Shown in pieces: positions 42,354 through 50,190 of a DNA stretch of 51,112 nucleotides. The DNA comes from Nocardia aobensis NBRC 100429 (lineage in GTDB: Bacteria > Actinomycetota > Actinomycetes > Mycobacteriales > Mycobacteriaceae), in contig NZ_BAFQ01000203.1 of assembly GCF_000308375.1 (NCBI RefSeq), forward strand, positions 1 through 51,112, read 5' to 3'. The translations under genes were made by a program, and so were the position numbers. Position 1 is the stretch's first letter, and each line of letters begins with the position of its first letter. The notes beneath the pieces are model-generated. The model was given only the letters and a program-made list of their open reading frames with translations, was not told where the DNA came from and made no database searches.

Positions 42354-43637
42354 TTGACCACACCACAGTCACCCCTCCCCGAGCCCTACACCACGGCGAC
42401 CGGAATATGCCCCGTCCAGCACGGCTCGCCCTTCGATGCCGACGACGACCGATTCCCGATGTACACAGCCGAATTCGTCGCCGATCCACACGCCGCCTAT
42501 CGCGAGATGCGCGGGCAGTACCCCTCCCTCGTTCCCGTCGAGATCGCCCCCGGTGTGGCTGCCACCCTGGTCATCGACTATGCCGTCGCGGTTCGCATCC
42601 TCAACGACCCGGACCACTTTCCCTCCGATCCGCGCACCTGGCAGAAGACCATTCCGCAGGATTCACCCGTGCGCCCGATGATGGAGTGGTTTCCGGCGGC
42701 CCGGTACAACACCGGTCCGGCCCATGCCCGCTACCGCGCTCCGTCGGTCGCCGCGATCGACCACATCGACCTCCACAGCGTGCCCGCGATCGTGGAAAGG
42801 GTTGCCGTTCCCCTGGTCAACTCCTTCTGTGAGCAGGGATCCGCCGATCTCGTCATGCAGTACTCGTTCCCGCTCGTCCTCGAGGTCCTCAACCGGATGG
42901 TCGGCTGTCCCGCCGACATCGGGACCCGAGTCGCCAACGGCATGGCCGCCCGGTTCGACACCGTCAGGGGTCAACAGGGGATGGACATGCTCAAGGAAGC
43001 GCTCATGGAACTCATCGCGTTCCGGCGCGAGCAGGCCGGCGACGACGTCACCTCACAGCTGGCCCATCATCCGAACGGCCTCAACGATATCGAGGTGTTC
43101 GCCCAGCTGATGTCCTTCTACGGCGCCGGTTTCGAGGCCCAGCGCAACCTCATCAACAATGCGCTGATGCTCATCCTCACCGATGAGCGATTCCGGTTCG
43201 GCGACATCCTCGGCCGCAACCTGTCCACCACCGACGCCCTCGACGAAATCCTGTTCAACGACCCGCCGATGGCCAACTTCTGCACCACCTATCCCCGGCA
43301 GCCGATCATGATCGACGGCGTGTGGCTGCCCGCCAACCAGCCGGTCCTGATCAGCCTCGCGGCGTGCAACAACGATCCGAAGATCCGCGGCGAAGCAGCG
43401 AGCAGTATCGGCAACCGTTCGCATCTGGCCTGGAGCACCGGACCGCACGCCTGCCCCGCCAAATCGGTGGCCTATCTGACGGTCCAGAACGCCATCGACC
43501 AACTCTTCGACGCACTCCCGGAGATCCAGTTGGCCGTCCCGGCCGCACAACTGGAATGGCGGCCCGGTCCGTTCCACCGGGCACTGACCTCGCTGCCGGT
43601 CGTCTTCCCGAAATCGCCGCCGCTGCCCGTGATGTAG
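42354..43637 (+). CDS. Cytochrome P450 lacking the ExxR motif (CYP157-like)
   Basis: A 427-residue P450 from TTG 42354 (GGAG 8 nt upstream). The haem ligand is C367 in WSTGPHACPAKSVAYL. The I-helix reads GAGFEAQRNLI (257-267), lacking the usual acid-Thr pair. The K-helix, normally ExxR, reads DEILFNDPP, giving E298 and F301 in place of Arg. The C-terminal WRPGPFHRALTSLPVVF and the altered K-helix are like actinobacterial CYP157 proteins, several of which lack ExxR. It may act on the product of the preceding halogenase locus, or be unrelated. The 265-bp gap before it contains nothing else I can call. Confidence 0.88.
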   Translation: MTTPQSPLPEPYTTATGICPVQHGSPFDADDDRFPMYTAEFVADPHAAYREMRGQYPSLVPVEIAPGVAATLVIDYAVAVRILNDPDHFPSDPRTWQKTIPQDSPVRPMMEWFPAARYNTGPAHARYRAPSVAAIDHIDLHSVPAIVERVAVPLVNSFCEQGSADLVMQYSFPLVLEVLNRMVGCPADIGTRVANGMAARFDTVRGQQGMDMLKEALMELIAFRREQAGDDVTSQLAHHPNGLNDIEVFAQLMSFYGAGFEAQRNLINNALMLILTDERFRFGDILGRNLSTTDALDEILFNDPPMANFCTTYPRQPIMIDGVWLPANQPVLISLAACNNDPKIRGEAASSIGNRSHLAWSTGPHACPAKSVAYLTVQNAIDQLFDALPEIQLAVPAAQLEWRPGPFHRALTSLPVVFPKSPPLPVM

Positions 43638-43648
43638 CAACCGCATCG

Positions 43649-43687
43649 CCCGGCCCGGGCGACCGCCGCGACGGTCGCCTGGCCGGG
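43649..43687. terminator. Strong hairpin terminator after the P450 gene
   Basis: CCCGGCC pairs with GGCCGGG and, inside, GGCGACCG pairs with CGGTCGCC around a 6-nt loop, with a small internal bulge. It begins 11 nt after the P450 stop. Confidence 0.8.
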
Positions 43688-43730
43688 TGGCAACTCGCTG
43701 ATCGGGGGCCGTGCCGTTCTAGGTGGGAAG

Positions 43731-43761
43731 TTGTGACCTCGGGGACGGCCTCTGCTATCTT
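43731..43761 (+). promoter_or_regulatory. Possible tRNA-Gly promoter
   Basis: TTGTGA at 43731-43736 and TATCTT at 43756-43761 lie upstream of the tRNA gene, but their 19-bp spacing is longer than optimal. Confidence 0.35.
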
Positions 43762-43783
43762 CTCTGCAGTGCCTCACGCACCG

Positions 43784-43854
43784 GCCGGTGTAGTTTAGTG
43801 GTAGAACATCAGCTTCCCAAGCTGAGAGTGCGGGTTCGATTCCCGTCACCGGCT
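43784..43854 (+). tRNA. tRNA-Gly (CCC)
   Basis: A 71-nt cloverleaf. The acceptor arms GCCGGTG and CACCGGC pair perfectly, with T as discriminator base. The D-arm follows TAGTTTAGTGGTAGAAC. The anticodon stem TCAGC/GCTGA encloses the loop TTCCCAA, giving anticodon CCC for GGG codons. The T-arm is CGGGTTCGATTCCCG. CCA is not encoded. A pyrimidine-rich run follows immediately and may end transcription. Confidence 0.97.
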
Positions 43855-44242
43855 CTCTCTTCTTCCCCGCGGCAGCGCCCATCGGGTACGCGATACGTCC
43901 ATCCGGACCAATTCCCTTGTCTCTCTTTCACATCGGCTGCCGGTGAACCACCGACAGCCGATGGCTTCGGCCGGAGTCTTCATCAGCCGGCGCCGAGGTC
44001 GATGCCGAACGGCACCTCGATCCGCCGCACGGCGAGATCCCTGCGACCGCGGCGACCGAAACGCCCGAGCCCCGCGTACAGCGGTGATTCCGGCCGGAAG
44101 GTTAGGCGGGGCGAATCGTGGCTACCCCTCCCGAGGTGCTGGGTGCCGTGGACGTCGAGCGGCCGGGTCGGAGGGCCGGTCCACGGCACGGATGTACAGC
44201 ACCGACCGTGACCTGTGACGACGGCGGAAGGAAACCGGACAG
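43855..44242. other. Intergenic region between tRNA-Gly and the HesB-like gene
   Basis: Beyond the pyrimidine-rich end of the tRNA unit I see no supported gene, repeat or clear promoter in these 388 bp. Short open frames on both strands lack plausible starts, ribosome-binding sites or recognisable sequence. Confidence 0.4.
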
Positions 44243-44542
44243 ATGCTCATGCTCACGCCCACTGCCATCGAGGCCGTTCGCACCATCACCTCCGCGGACG
44301 GGATGCCCGACGATGCGGGACTGCGCATCTCCACCAACGACGGCGCCGAGACCCTGCAGCTCGCAGTAGCCGCGGGGCCGTCGGACCAGGATCAGGTGCT
44401 CAATGCGGAAGGCCCGCGGGTCTTCCTCGACGAGCACGTCGTCGACTTCCTGGACGACAAGATTCTCGACACCGGACTGGGTCCGGACGGGCAGGGCACC
44501 TTCGTGCTCGCCCAGCAGGACCCGAACACCGCGGGACACTAG
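44243..44542 (+). CDS. HesB/IscA-like protein without cysteines
   Basis: A 99-residue protein resembling the A-type Fe-S carrier fold: LTPTAIEAVRTIT, GLRISTND, LQLAVAAGPSDQDQVL, GPRVFLDEHVVDFLDDKILD. True IscA/HesB proteins carry three Cys for cluster binding; this one has none, so it cannot bind a cluster in the usual way. Similar Cys-free HesB proteins are frequent in actinobacteria. GGAAGGAA lies upstream of ATG 44243; a second ATG follows two codons later. It ends at a bidirectional hairpin shared with the enoyl-CoA hydratase gene. Confidence 0.8.
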   Translation: MLMLTPTAIEAVRTITSADGMPDDAGLRISTNDGAETLQLAVAAGPSDQDQVLNAEGPRVFLDEHVVDFLDDKILDTGLGPDGQGTFVLAQQDPNTAGH

Positions 44543-44547
44543 ACCGA

Positions 44548-44580
44548 CGCCGATTCGGCTCGATTTCGGCCGAATCGGCG
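44548..44580. terminator. Bidirectional hairpin terminator
   Basis: CGCCGATTCGGC at 44548-44559 pairs perfectly with GCCGAATCGGCG at 44569-44580 around a 9-nt loop, between the convergent HesB-like and enoyl-CoA hydratase genes. Confidence 0.8.
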
Positions 44581-44600
44581 CCCTCCCGCCGACGGCCGGC

Positions 44601-45380
44601 CTAGTCCGGCCAGATCGGCGTGCGCTTGGTCAGAAAGGCATCCATACCCTCGCGCGCACCGGGCAGCTGGGACGCGGCGGCCATGACCTCGAGTGCGATC
44701 GCGTAGGCGTCGTCCTCGGGGCGGTCGAGCTGGGCGTACAGCGTCCGTTTGCCCAGCGCCTTACTCGCCCGGCTACCCCGGGTGGCCCTGGTGAGCAGGT
44801 CGGTGACCGCCCGATCGAGATCGGCATCGGGGACGGCGCGGTTGATCAGTCCCCAGTCGGCGGCGGTGCGGGCATCGATCGGATCGCCGGTGAGGGCGAG
44901 TTCCATCAGGCGTTTGCGGCCGATCGCCCGGGCCACCGGAACGGCCGGGGTGTGGCAGAACCAGCCGCCCTTACCGCCCGGGAGAGCGAAGCCGGCCGAT
45001 TCGGCGGCCACGGCGAGATCGCAGGAGGCCACCAGCTGGCATCCGGCGGCGGTGGCCAGGCCGTGCACACGCGCGACCACGACCTGGGGCACGGATTCGA
45101 CGGTCGACATGACCTCGGTGCACAGGGTCAGCAGGTCGCGGACGCCGAGCAGGTCACGGGCGGCGACATCGGCGAAATCGTGCCCGGCGGAGAAGACGGG
45201 ACCGTTCGCGGCCAGAACGATCCCGCTGGCATCACTGCCGCCCGCCCAGCGAAATGCCGACAACAACTCCCTTAGATGCTCGGCCGAGAGCGCATTGCGC
45301 CGGTCCGGCCGATTCATCGTGATGCGAACGGTCTCACCGTTGCGCTCGACGAGCAGGTGCTGGTACTCCGCTGTGGCCAT
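44601..45380 (-). CDS. Enoyl-CoA hydratase/isomerase family protein (crotonase)
   Basis: A 259-residue crotonase-fold protein: VRITMNRPDRRNALSAEHL, IVLAANGPVFSAGHDFADVA (first oxyanion-hole segment), VVVARVHGLATAAGCQLVASCDLAVAAESAGFALPGGKGGWF (second) and a C-terminal AFLTKRTPIW. Members hydrate, isomerise or cleave acyl-CoA thioesters. The two Glu of classical hydratases are not both evident (AAGCQLVAS, GGKGGWF), so the exact reaction is open. It is probably involved in fatty-acid or related catabolism. ATG start; it stands alone. Confidence 0.9.
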   Translation of the reverse strand: MATAEYQHLLVERNGETVRITMNRPDRRNALSAEHLRELLSAFRWAGGSDASGIVLAANGPVFSAGHDFADVAARDLLGVRDLLTLCTEVMSTVESVPQVVVARVHGLATAAGCQLVASCDLAVAAESAGFALPGGKGGWFCHTPAVPVARAIGRKRLMELALTGDPIDARTAADWGLINRAVPDADLDRAVTDLLTRATRGSRASKALGKRTLYAQLDRPEDDAYAIALEVMAAASQLPGAREGMDAFLTKRTPIWPD

Positions 45381-45453
45381 ACCCCACGGTAGATCGGTCC
45401 GGGGGCGTTCGGGCGGGCGAACTCGTCGAGCGATCGGTGATCGTCGCGCGGTG

Positions 45454-45786
45454 CTACTGCGGCGCCGCGACGCAGGTGGTCGCGATCTTCTGGGTCGCCG
45501 CGCGCGCCTTGTCGGAGTCCTCCTTGCTCAGGCCGCCCATCGAACCGTCGGCCACCTGGGCAGTGCTGCCGGGCTTGGTCATCTTGCGCAGGCCGTCCTG
45601 CGAAATGCCTTCGTCCACATAGAGTTTGGCGGCGCAATCGGCGAGTTTCGCATCCTTGAGGCCGCTGGACTGCAGGGATTTCGACAGGTCGGCCTGGGTG
45701 ACGGTCGGCTCCGAATCCTTGTCGGAGCCGCACGCACCCAGCAGCGGCAGGGCGATGCAGACGGCGGCGATCAGCGAAATCCTCAA
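45454..45786 (-). CDS. Small putative lipoprotein
   Basis: A 110-residue exported protein. The signal MRISLIAAVCIALPLLGAC ends in a lipobox, so it should be anchored at the outer face of the membrane. The mature part has two further Cys (LADCAAKLYV and ATTCVAAPQ) that could form a disulfide, and a helical pattern like actinobacterial DUF732-type small proteins. The start is TTG 45786, supported by GAGGA about 5 nt upstream. Function unknown. Confidence 0.75.
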   Translation of the reverse strand: MRISLIAAVCIALPLLGACGSDKDSEPTVTQADLSKSLQSSGLKDAKLADCAAKLYVDEGISQDGLRKMTKPGSTAQVADGSMGGLSKEDSDKARAATQKIATTCVAAPQ

Positions 45787-45960
45787 CTGTTCCTCAATTC
45801 TCAGGCGTATCAGCTATGGCGCGCTCCGGCGGACCGGACACGAACCGCGCAGGTGATACTGCCGCATCACGCGGCCGGACAACAGTCCGAGTGTCGCGAA
45901 CACGGAGCCTTCACAACGGCGCCCCTGACGGAACCGTCGTCCACGGGGTCGCGACCTCTG

Positions 45961-45988
45961 TTGGCATTACGTCAATGATTGCTAGGGT
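45961..45988 (+). promoter_or_regulatory. Candidate promoter for the alpha/beta hydrolase gene
   Basis: TTGGCA at 45961-45966 and TAGGGT at 45983-45988, separated by 16 bp, lie 47 bp upstream of the hydrolase ATG in an otherwise gene-free 248-bp gap. Confidence 0.4.
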
Positions 45989-46034
45989 GTCCCCGTTCCT
46001 CGTCGGCGTCCGAGTCTCGGTGCGGGAGTTTCGA

Positions 46035-46820
46035 ATGATGTTGAACCATCACCGGGTCGGCACCGGTGAACCACTGATCCTGATCCACGGCGTCGGCAGT
46101 CGCTGGCAGGTGTGGGAACCGGTCATCGACACGCTGGCGGCCCACTTCGACGTCATCGCGGTCGACCTACCCGGTTTCGGCGGGTCCGACCCGCTACCGC
46201 ACACCACGGTCGACACCCTCACCGACGCCCTGCACGCATTCCTCACCGAACAGGGCCTGGAACGTCCCCACCTCGCCGGCAACTCCATGGGCGGCCTGAT
46301 CGCACTGAACCTCGGGGCCCGCGGTGTGGGGAGTTCGGTGACGGCGTATTCACCGATCGGCTTCTGGTCCGACGCCGGGCGCATCTGGTGTCAGCAGGCG
46401 CTCGCCCGCGCGGCCACCCTGGGCCGGGGGCTGCGCAAGCAACTGCCGGCCATCCTCGGCACGCCGGCCGGGCGGACCGCCTTCCTGAGCATCGTGTTCG
46501 GCCGGCCGTGGGCGCTGGACACCCGGACCGCGGTGGAGACCGTGGACGGCGTCCTCGGCGCCCCCGGATTCCGTTCGGCCCTGGCCTCTTTCGACCACGC
46601 GCGGCTGCGCGACGGTGGGCGCCTCGCCCGCATTCCGGTCACGATCGCCTGGGGCAACCGCGACATCCTGCTCACCTATCGGACGCAGAGCCGGCGGGCG
46701 CGGCAGTGGCTTCCCCAGGCCAGGCACGTCACCCTGCCGGGCAGCGGCCACACCCCGTTCTACGACGACCCTGCCGGTTGCGCGAAGATAATCCTCGAGC
46801 AGATGCCTACCCACGGGTAA
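46035..46820 (+). CDS. Alpha/beta hydrolase
   Basis: A 261-residue alpha/beta hydrolase. The oxyanion HG region is LILIHGVGSRWQVWEPV, the nucleophile elbow is LAGNSMGGLIAL (GNSMGG), the acid lies near IAWGNRDILLTY and the catalytic His is in LPGSGHTPFYDDP. It should hydrolyse an ester, lactone or similar bond; the substrate is unknown. ATG 46035 has GGGAG 7 nt upstream; GTG 46020 is an alternative. A crotonase gene follows 37 nt later on the same strand, so they may form an acyl-CoA/ester catabolic pair. Confidence 0.9.
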   Translation: MMLNHHRVGTGEPLILIHGVGSRWQVWEPVIDTLAAHFDVIAVDLPGFGGSDPLPHTTVDTLTDALHAFLTEQGLERPHLAGNSMGGLIALNLGARGVGSSVTAYSPIGFWSDAGRIWCQQALARAATLGRGLRKQLPAILGTPAGRTAFLSIVFGRPWALDTRTAVETVDGVLGAPGFRSALASFDHARLRDGGRLARIPVTIAWGNRDILLTYRTQSRRARQWLPQARHVTLPGSGHTPFYDDPAGCAKIILEQMPTHG

Positions 46821-46857
46821 CCGCGGGTAGGCCGACCCGATCAGCACGGAGTGAGCG

Positions 46858-47601
46858 ATGAGCGACGTATCCCTGACCTTCGACGGTGATCGTGCCTACG
46901 TCGAACTCGACCGGCCCGACAAACACAACGGGCTCACCATCGACATGTTGAACGATCTCGTGCGGGTGGCGCGGGTGATCGGAAAACGCGACGAGATTCG
47001 CTCCGTCATCCTCGCCGGCAACGGGCCCAGTTTCTCCAGTGGTCTGGATATCGCGAAGGCGACCGGCGACCCGCTGAGTATCGTGCGCAATTTCCTGCCG
47101 CTACCGTGGCTGGGCACCAATGCCTTTCAGGAGGCGTGCTGGGCGTGGCGGCGACTGCCGCAGCCGGTGATCGCGGCGGTGCACGGCCATTGTTTCGGCG
47201 GCGGACTGCAATTGGCGTTGGCGGCCGATATCCGTTTCGCCACACCGGATTCCGACTTCGCCGTGATGGAAGTCGCCCACGGCCTGATCCCGGATATGTC
47301 GGGCGCGGTCACATTGTCGCGCCTGATCGGCGTGGACAAGGCGCTGCTGCTGACCATGACCGCCGACCCCGTCGACGCCGCCTATGCCGCCCGCATCGGA
47401 TTGATCACCGAGGTCAGCGAGGATCCGCGCGCCGATGCCGAGAAATTGGCCGATCGGATCGCGGCGCGCCCGGCACCCGCCGTCGCCGCCGCCAAACAAT
47501 TGTTCGAGCGCACCTGGCATGCGGGCACCCGCCGCACCCTGGGAATCGAACGGGCGACCCAGATACCACTTCTGGTCCGGCAGGCGCTCGGCCGTCGGTA
47601 G
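46858..47601 (+). CDS. Enoyl-CoA hydratase/isomerase family protein (crotonase)
   Basis: A 247-residue crotonase: AYVELDRPDKHNGLTIDML, VILAGNGPSFSSGLDIAKA (oxyanion hole), VIAAVHGHCFGGGLQLALAADIRFATPDSDFAVMEVAHGLIPDMSGAVTL. The GGGLQLAL and MEVAHGLIPDM segments suit isomerase/hydratase types with one clear Glu. It acts on acyl-CoA thioesters in the cytoplasm; the substrate is not known. It starts 37 nt after the alpha/beta hydrolase and is likely co-transcribed with it. Confidence 0.9.
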   Translation: MSDVSLTFDGDRAYVELDRPDKHNGLTIDMLNDLVRVARVIGKRDEIRSVILAGNGPSFSSGLDIAKATGDPLSIVRNFLPLPWLGTNAFQEACWAWRRLPQPVIAAVHGHCFGGGLQLALAADIRFATPDSDFAVMEVAHGLIPDMSGAVTLSRLIGVDKALLLTMTADPVDAAYAARIGLITEVSEDPRADAEKLADRIAARPAPAVAAAKQLFERTWHAGTRRTLGIERATQIPLLVRQALGRR

Positions 47602-47751
47602 ATCCGACAAAGGGACACACCGCCGACCCGGGAATTACCCGAAAGTGCGAGCGGGAAACCCATTTACCTGCGATTCGCTGTTAGCATTTTCACACTTTGC
47701 CAGCGAAGCCGGTGAACGGGGGCGCATCGGCGAGAACGGGAAGGGCTGCAT

Positions 47752-48858
47752 TTGTCCAAGACCGTATCCGTCCTGCTGTCCGCGATAGCGGGCGCCTCGG
47801 CCGTCCTTCTGACCGTGACCGCGCCCGCGGCCGCCAACCCGAATGCCATCAATCCGATTCCGGTTCTCAACGGCACCACCGGGTTACCGAATCTGGCCGG
47901 CCGTTCGCGAGCGATATTCCAGGTCACCGGAATGGCCAGCCCGAACGCCACCGAGAACTACAACGTCCTCGGCACCGACCTGGGAATCATGTGGGACAAC
48001 GGCCGCGGCGAGATGCTCACCGCCTTCGGCGATACCGCCGGCGTGGGGCTGCCGAATCTGCTGGCTGGCAGTTTCTGGGCGTGGCGCAGCAATATCCTGG
48101 TGCGCAGTCACACCCAGGATCCCTCGGGCGGCATCTATTTCGACAGCGCCGTGCGCGACGTGTTCGGCCAGGCGCGGGATCTGATTCCCAGCCCCAAGAT
48201 TCCGTTCATCGAGATCAGCCGCATCCCGACCGCGGGAATCTCGGTGAACGGCGTGCAGTACATGAGCCTGATGTCGGTGAAGAGCTGGGACGACGTCGGC
48301 CAGTGGACCACCAACTACTCGGGCCTGGCGGCTTCCGCCGACAACGGGGAAACCTGGGCCGACCTCGATTTCACCCGCCGGCCCAGCGAGGGTGGCAATG
48401 CCAACTTCCAGATGAACGCCTTCGTGAAGAGCGGCGGCTGGGTGTACGAATACGGCACGCCCTCGGGCCGCAATCACTTCGCCTACGTCGCGCGCGTACG
48501 GGAGAACGACATCCAGAATCTCGCCGAATACGAGTACTGGGACGGCGGGGCCTGGCGCAAGAACGATGTGAACGCCGCCCGCCCGATCACCGGCGGCGTA
48601 GCCGAGATGTCGGTGATGTGGAACGACTACCTCGGACAATTCGTCATGCTGACCACCGATCCGTGGAATTCGGTGGTGATGCGCCGGGCGTCTTCCCCGG
48701 AGGGACCGTGGAGTGAGCCGGAGGTGCTGATCGATACGCGCGAATTGCCGACCGCGTACGCCCCCTCGATCTTCCCGTACCAGACCGGGCGGGACTTGTA
48801 CTTCCTCACCACGGTGCACAGCCAGTACAACGTCGTCCTCATGCGCACGACGCTGTAG
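47752..48858 (+). CDS. Secreted DUF4185 protein, predicted endo-D-arabinanase
   Basis: A 368-residue secreted protein. A TTG start opens a Sec signal (SVLLSAIAGASAVLLTVTAP ending APAAA). The mature part has the DUF4185 beta-propeller-like pattern with LGIMWDNGRGEMLTAFGDTAG near the start, FIEISRIPTAGISVNGVQYM, YSGLAASADNGETW and PYQTGRDLYFLTTV at the end. DUF4185 proteins of mycobacteria were shown to include endo-D-arabinanases (glycoside hydrolase family GH183) acting on arabinogalactan or lipoarabinomannan, a polymer also present in Nocardia walls. A role in cell-wall arabinan turnover is therefore likely but inferred. Confidence 0.85.
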   Translation: MSKTVSVLLSAIAGASAVLLTVTAPAAANPNAINPIPVLNGTTGLPNLAGRSRAIFQVTGMASPNATENYNVLGTDLGIMWDNGRGEMLTAFGDTAGVGLPNLLAGSFWAWRSNILVRSHTQDPSGGIYFDSAVRDVFGQARDLIPSPKIPFIEISRIPTAGISVNGVQYMSLMSVKSWDDVGQWTTNYSGLAASADNGETWADLDFTRRPSEGGNANFQMNAFVKSGGWVYEYGTPSGRNHFAYVARVRENDIQNLAEYEYWDGGAWRKNDVNAARPITGGVAEMSVMWNDYLGQFVMLTTDPWNSVVMRRASSPEGPWSEPEVLIDTRELPTAYAPSIFPYQTGRDLYFLTTVHSQYNVVLMRTTL

Positions 48859-48876
48859 TTCGCCTCGAACAGCCCA

Positions 48877-48905
48877 CGCCCGGCCGGGTTCCGCTCGGCC
48901 GGGCG
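48877..48905. terminator. Hairpin terminator after the DUF4185 gene
   Basis: CGCCCGGCCG at 48877-48886 pairs perfectly with CGGCCGGGCG at 48896-48905 around a 9-nt loop, 18 nt after the stop codon. Confidence 0.75.
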
Positions 48906-48933
48906 TCGCGCTGTGGCTGGCTAGACTCGCCCC

Positions 48934-49632
48934 ATGGACGCCGCCGAGTGGGACGAGCGCTATGCGCAGAGCGAGTTGGTGTGGGGCGCACCGCCGAACG
49001 CGACGGTCGTCGAGCACATCTTCGGATTGGAGCGCGTCCACCTGGTGCCCGATGCGCCCGGAGAGGAGCCGCCGGAACTGCCGCGTGCCCTGGATCTGGC
49101 ATGCGGCGAGGGGCGGCACGCGCTGTGGCTGGCCACGCACGGCTGGCAGGTGCGGGCGGTCGATTTCTCCCAGGTCGGCATCGACAAGGGGCGCACGGTC
49201 GCCTCGCGGCTGTCGCGTTCGGTTCGCAGCCGGATCGACTGGGAATGCGCGGACGTCACCGATCTGGCCGGAGCCGGGATCGACGGCCCGTTCGAACTGA
49301 TTCTCGCCGTCTACATCCACCTGCCGGCCGAGCAGCGGCGCACCCTGCTGCTCTCGGCGGCCGAGCGGCTGAGCCCGGGTGGCACCCTTCTCGTCCTCGG
49401 CCACGACACCACCAATATCGCCGACGGCTACGGCGGGCCACAGGATCCGGCGATCCTGTTCACTCCCGACGATGTGGTGGCGGATCTCGCTGCGGCAGAA
49501 CATATCCGGGTCGACACCGCGCAGCGGGTGATCCGCGAGACCGAGGGGCGCGACGCCATCGACGCCCTCGTGGTCGCCACCGCGACCGTGCCCGATCTCG
49601 AGGAGCAAGCGACGGCCACCCCGGACGCGTGA
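48934..49632 (+). CDS. Class I SAM-dependent methyltransferase (TehB-like)
   Basis: A 232-residue methyltransferase: WDERYAQSELVWGAPPNATVVEH at the N-terminus, SAM motif I in ALDLACGEGRHALWLATHGWQVRAVDFSQVGI, and VYIHLPAEQRRTLLLSAAERLSPGGTLLVLGHD in motifs II-III. The N-terminal pattern is that of TehB/thiopurine-methyltransferase-like enzymes, which methylate small molecules or oxyanions. ATG 48934. It converges with the repeat-protein gene after a 17-bp gap. Confidence 0.88.
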   Translation: MDAAEWDERYAQSELVWGAPPNATVVEHIFGLERVHLVPDAPGEEPPELPRALDLACGEGRHALWLATHGWQVRAVDFSQVGIDKGRTVASRLSRSVRSRIDWECADVTDLAGAGIDGPFELILAVYIHLPAEQRRTLLLSAAERLSPGGTLLVLGHDTTNIADGYGGPQDPAILFTPDDVVADLAAAEHIRVDTAQRVIRETEGRDAIDALVVATATVPDLEEQATATPDA

Positions 49633-49649
49633 TCCGGGGTGGCGACGCC

Positions 49650-50066
49650 TCACAGTCCGGCGCTGCCGGTGGGTAGCGGCGCCGGTCCGTGGGACTGTGC
49701 GGGCGGAGCGGTCCGGTCGTCACCGAATCGGTCACGGCCGAATCGGTCACGGCCATAGCGGTCGTACCCGAACCGGTCGTAACCGAGTGAGTCGTATCCG
49801 GACCGGTCGAAGCCCGAGCGGTCGCGGCCGAACGAGTCGTATCCGGACCGGTCGAAGCCCGAGCGATCGCGGCCGAACCGGTCGACACCCTGAGCGTTGA
49901 ACCCGTCGGAGCCGAAGCCGTCGGCAGTGCACGGCGGGGCCGCGCCACACGGAACGCTCGCTTCGGCCGCACCCGCCCCGGCGACGGCGATACCGGTCGC
50001 GGCGAGGACAGCCAGTGCGAGACCGGCCACGGGACGGCGAGCGGCGCGAATCGGGCCTGCGATCAT
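49650..50066 (-). CDS. Secreted protein with [YRF]-D-[RS]-x-G pentapeptide repeats
   Basis: A 138-residue secreted protein. A Sec signal (about residues 1-36, ending AGAAEAS) leads to CGAAPPC and then about 13 five-residue units such as VDRFG, RDRSG, FDRSG, YDSFG, YDSLG, YDRFG, YDRYG, RDRFG and DDRTA, followed by a Pro-rich end. The units are not the A(D/N)Lxx pentapeptide repeat type. The DNA contains a near-identical 45-bp direct repeat within 49800-49880. The aromatic/charged pattern may form an extended or phase-separating region. Function unknown. Confidence 0.8.
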   Translation of the reverse strand: MIAGPIRAARRPVAGLALAVLAATGIAVAGAGAAEASVPCGAAPPCTADGFGSDGFNAQGVDRFGRDRSGFDRSGYDSFGRDRSGFDRSGYDSLGYDRFGYDRYGRDRFGRDRFGDDRTAPPAQSHGPAPLPTGSAGL

Positions 50067-50190
50067 GGATCACTCTCCTCTCGAAATCCCGACCGCAGTC
50101 GAAATTACCTCCCGGATCCCGGCAAGACATCGGGGTATTCCCGGAGTTGGGACCTGAGATTTCGTGGTCCGCAGAGATTTTCGGCTCCGC

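Noticed and set aside
43983..44189. Small minus-strand frame between the tRNA and HesB-like gene
   Set aside because: It has no plausible ribosome-binding site and no recognisable family; it was left as non-coding.
49690..49915. Tandem DNA repeat as a CRISPR or plasmid iteron
   Set aside because: The periodicity is in multiples of 15 bp and keeps the reading frame of a signal-peptide-bearing protein, so it is a coding repeat.
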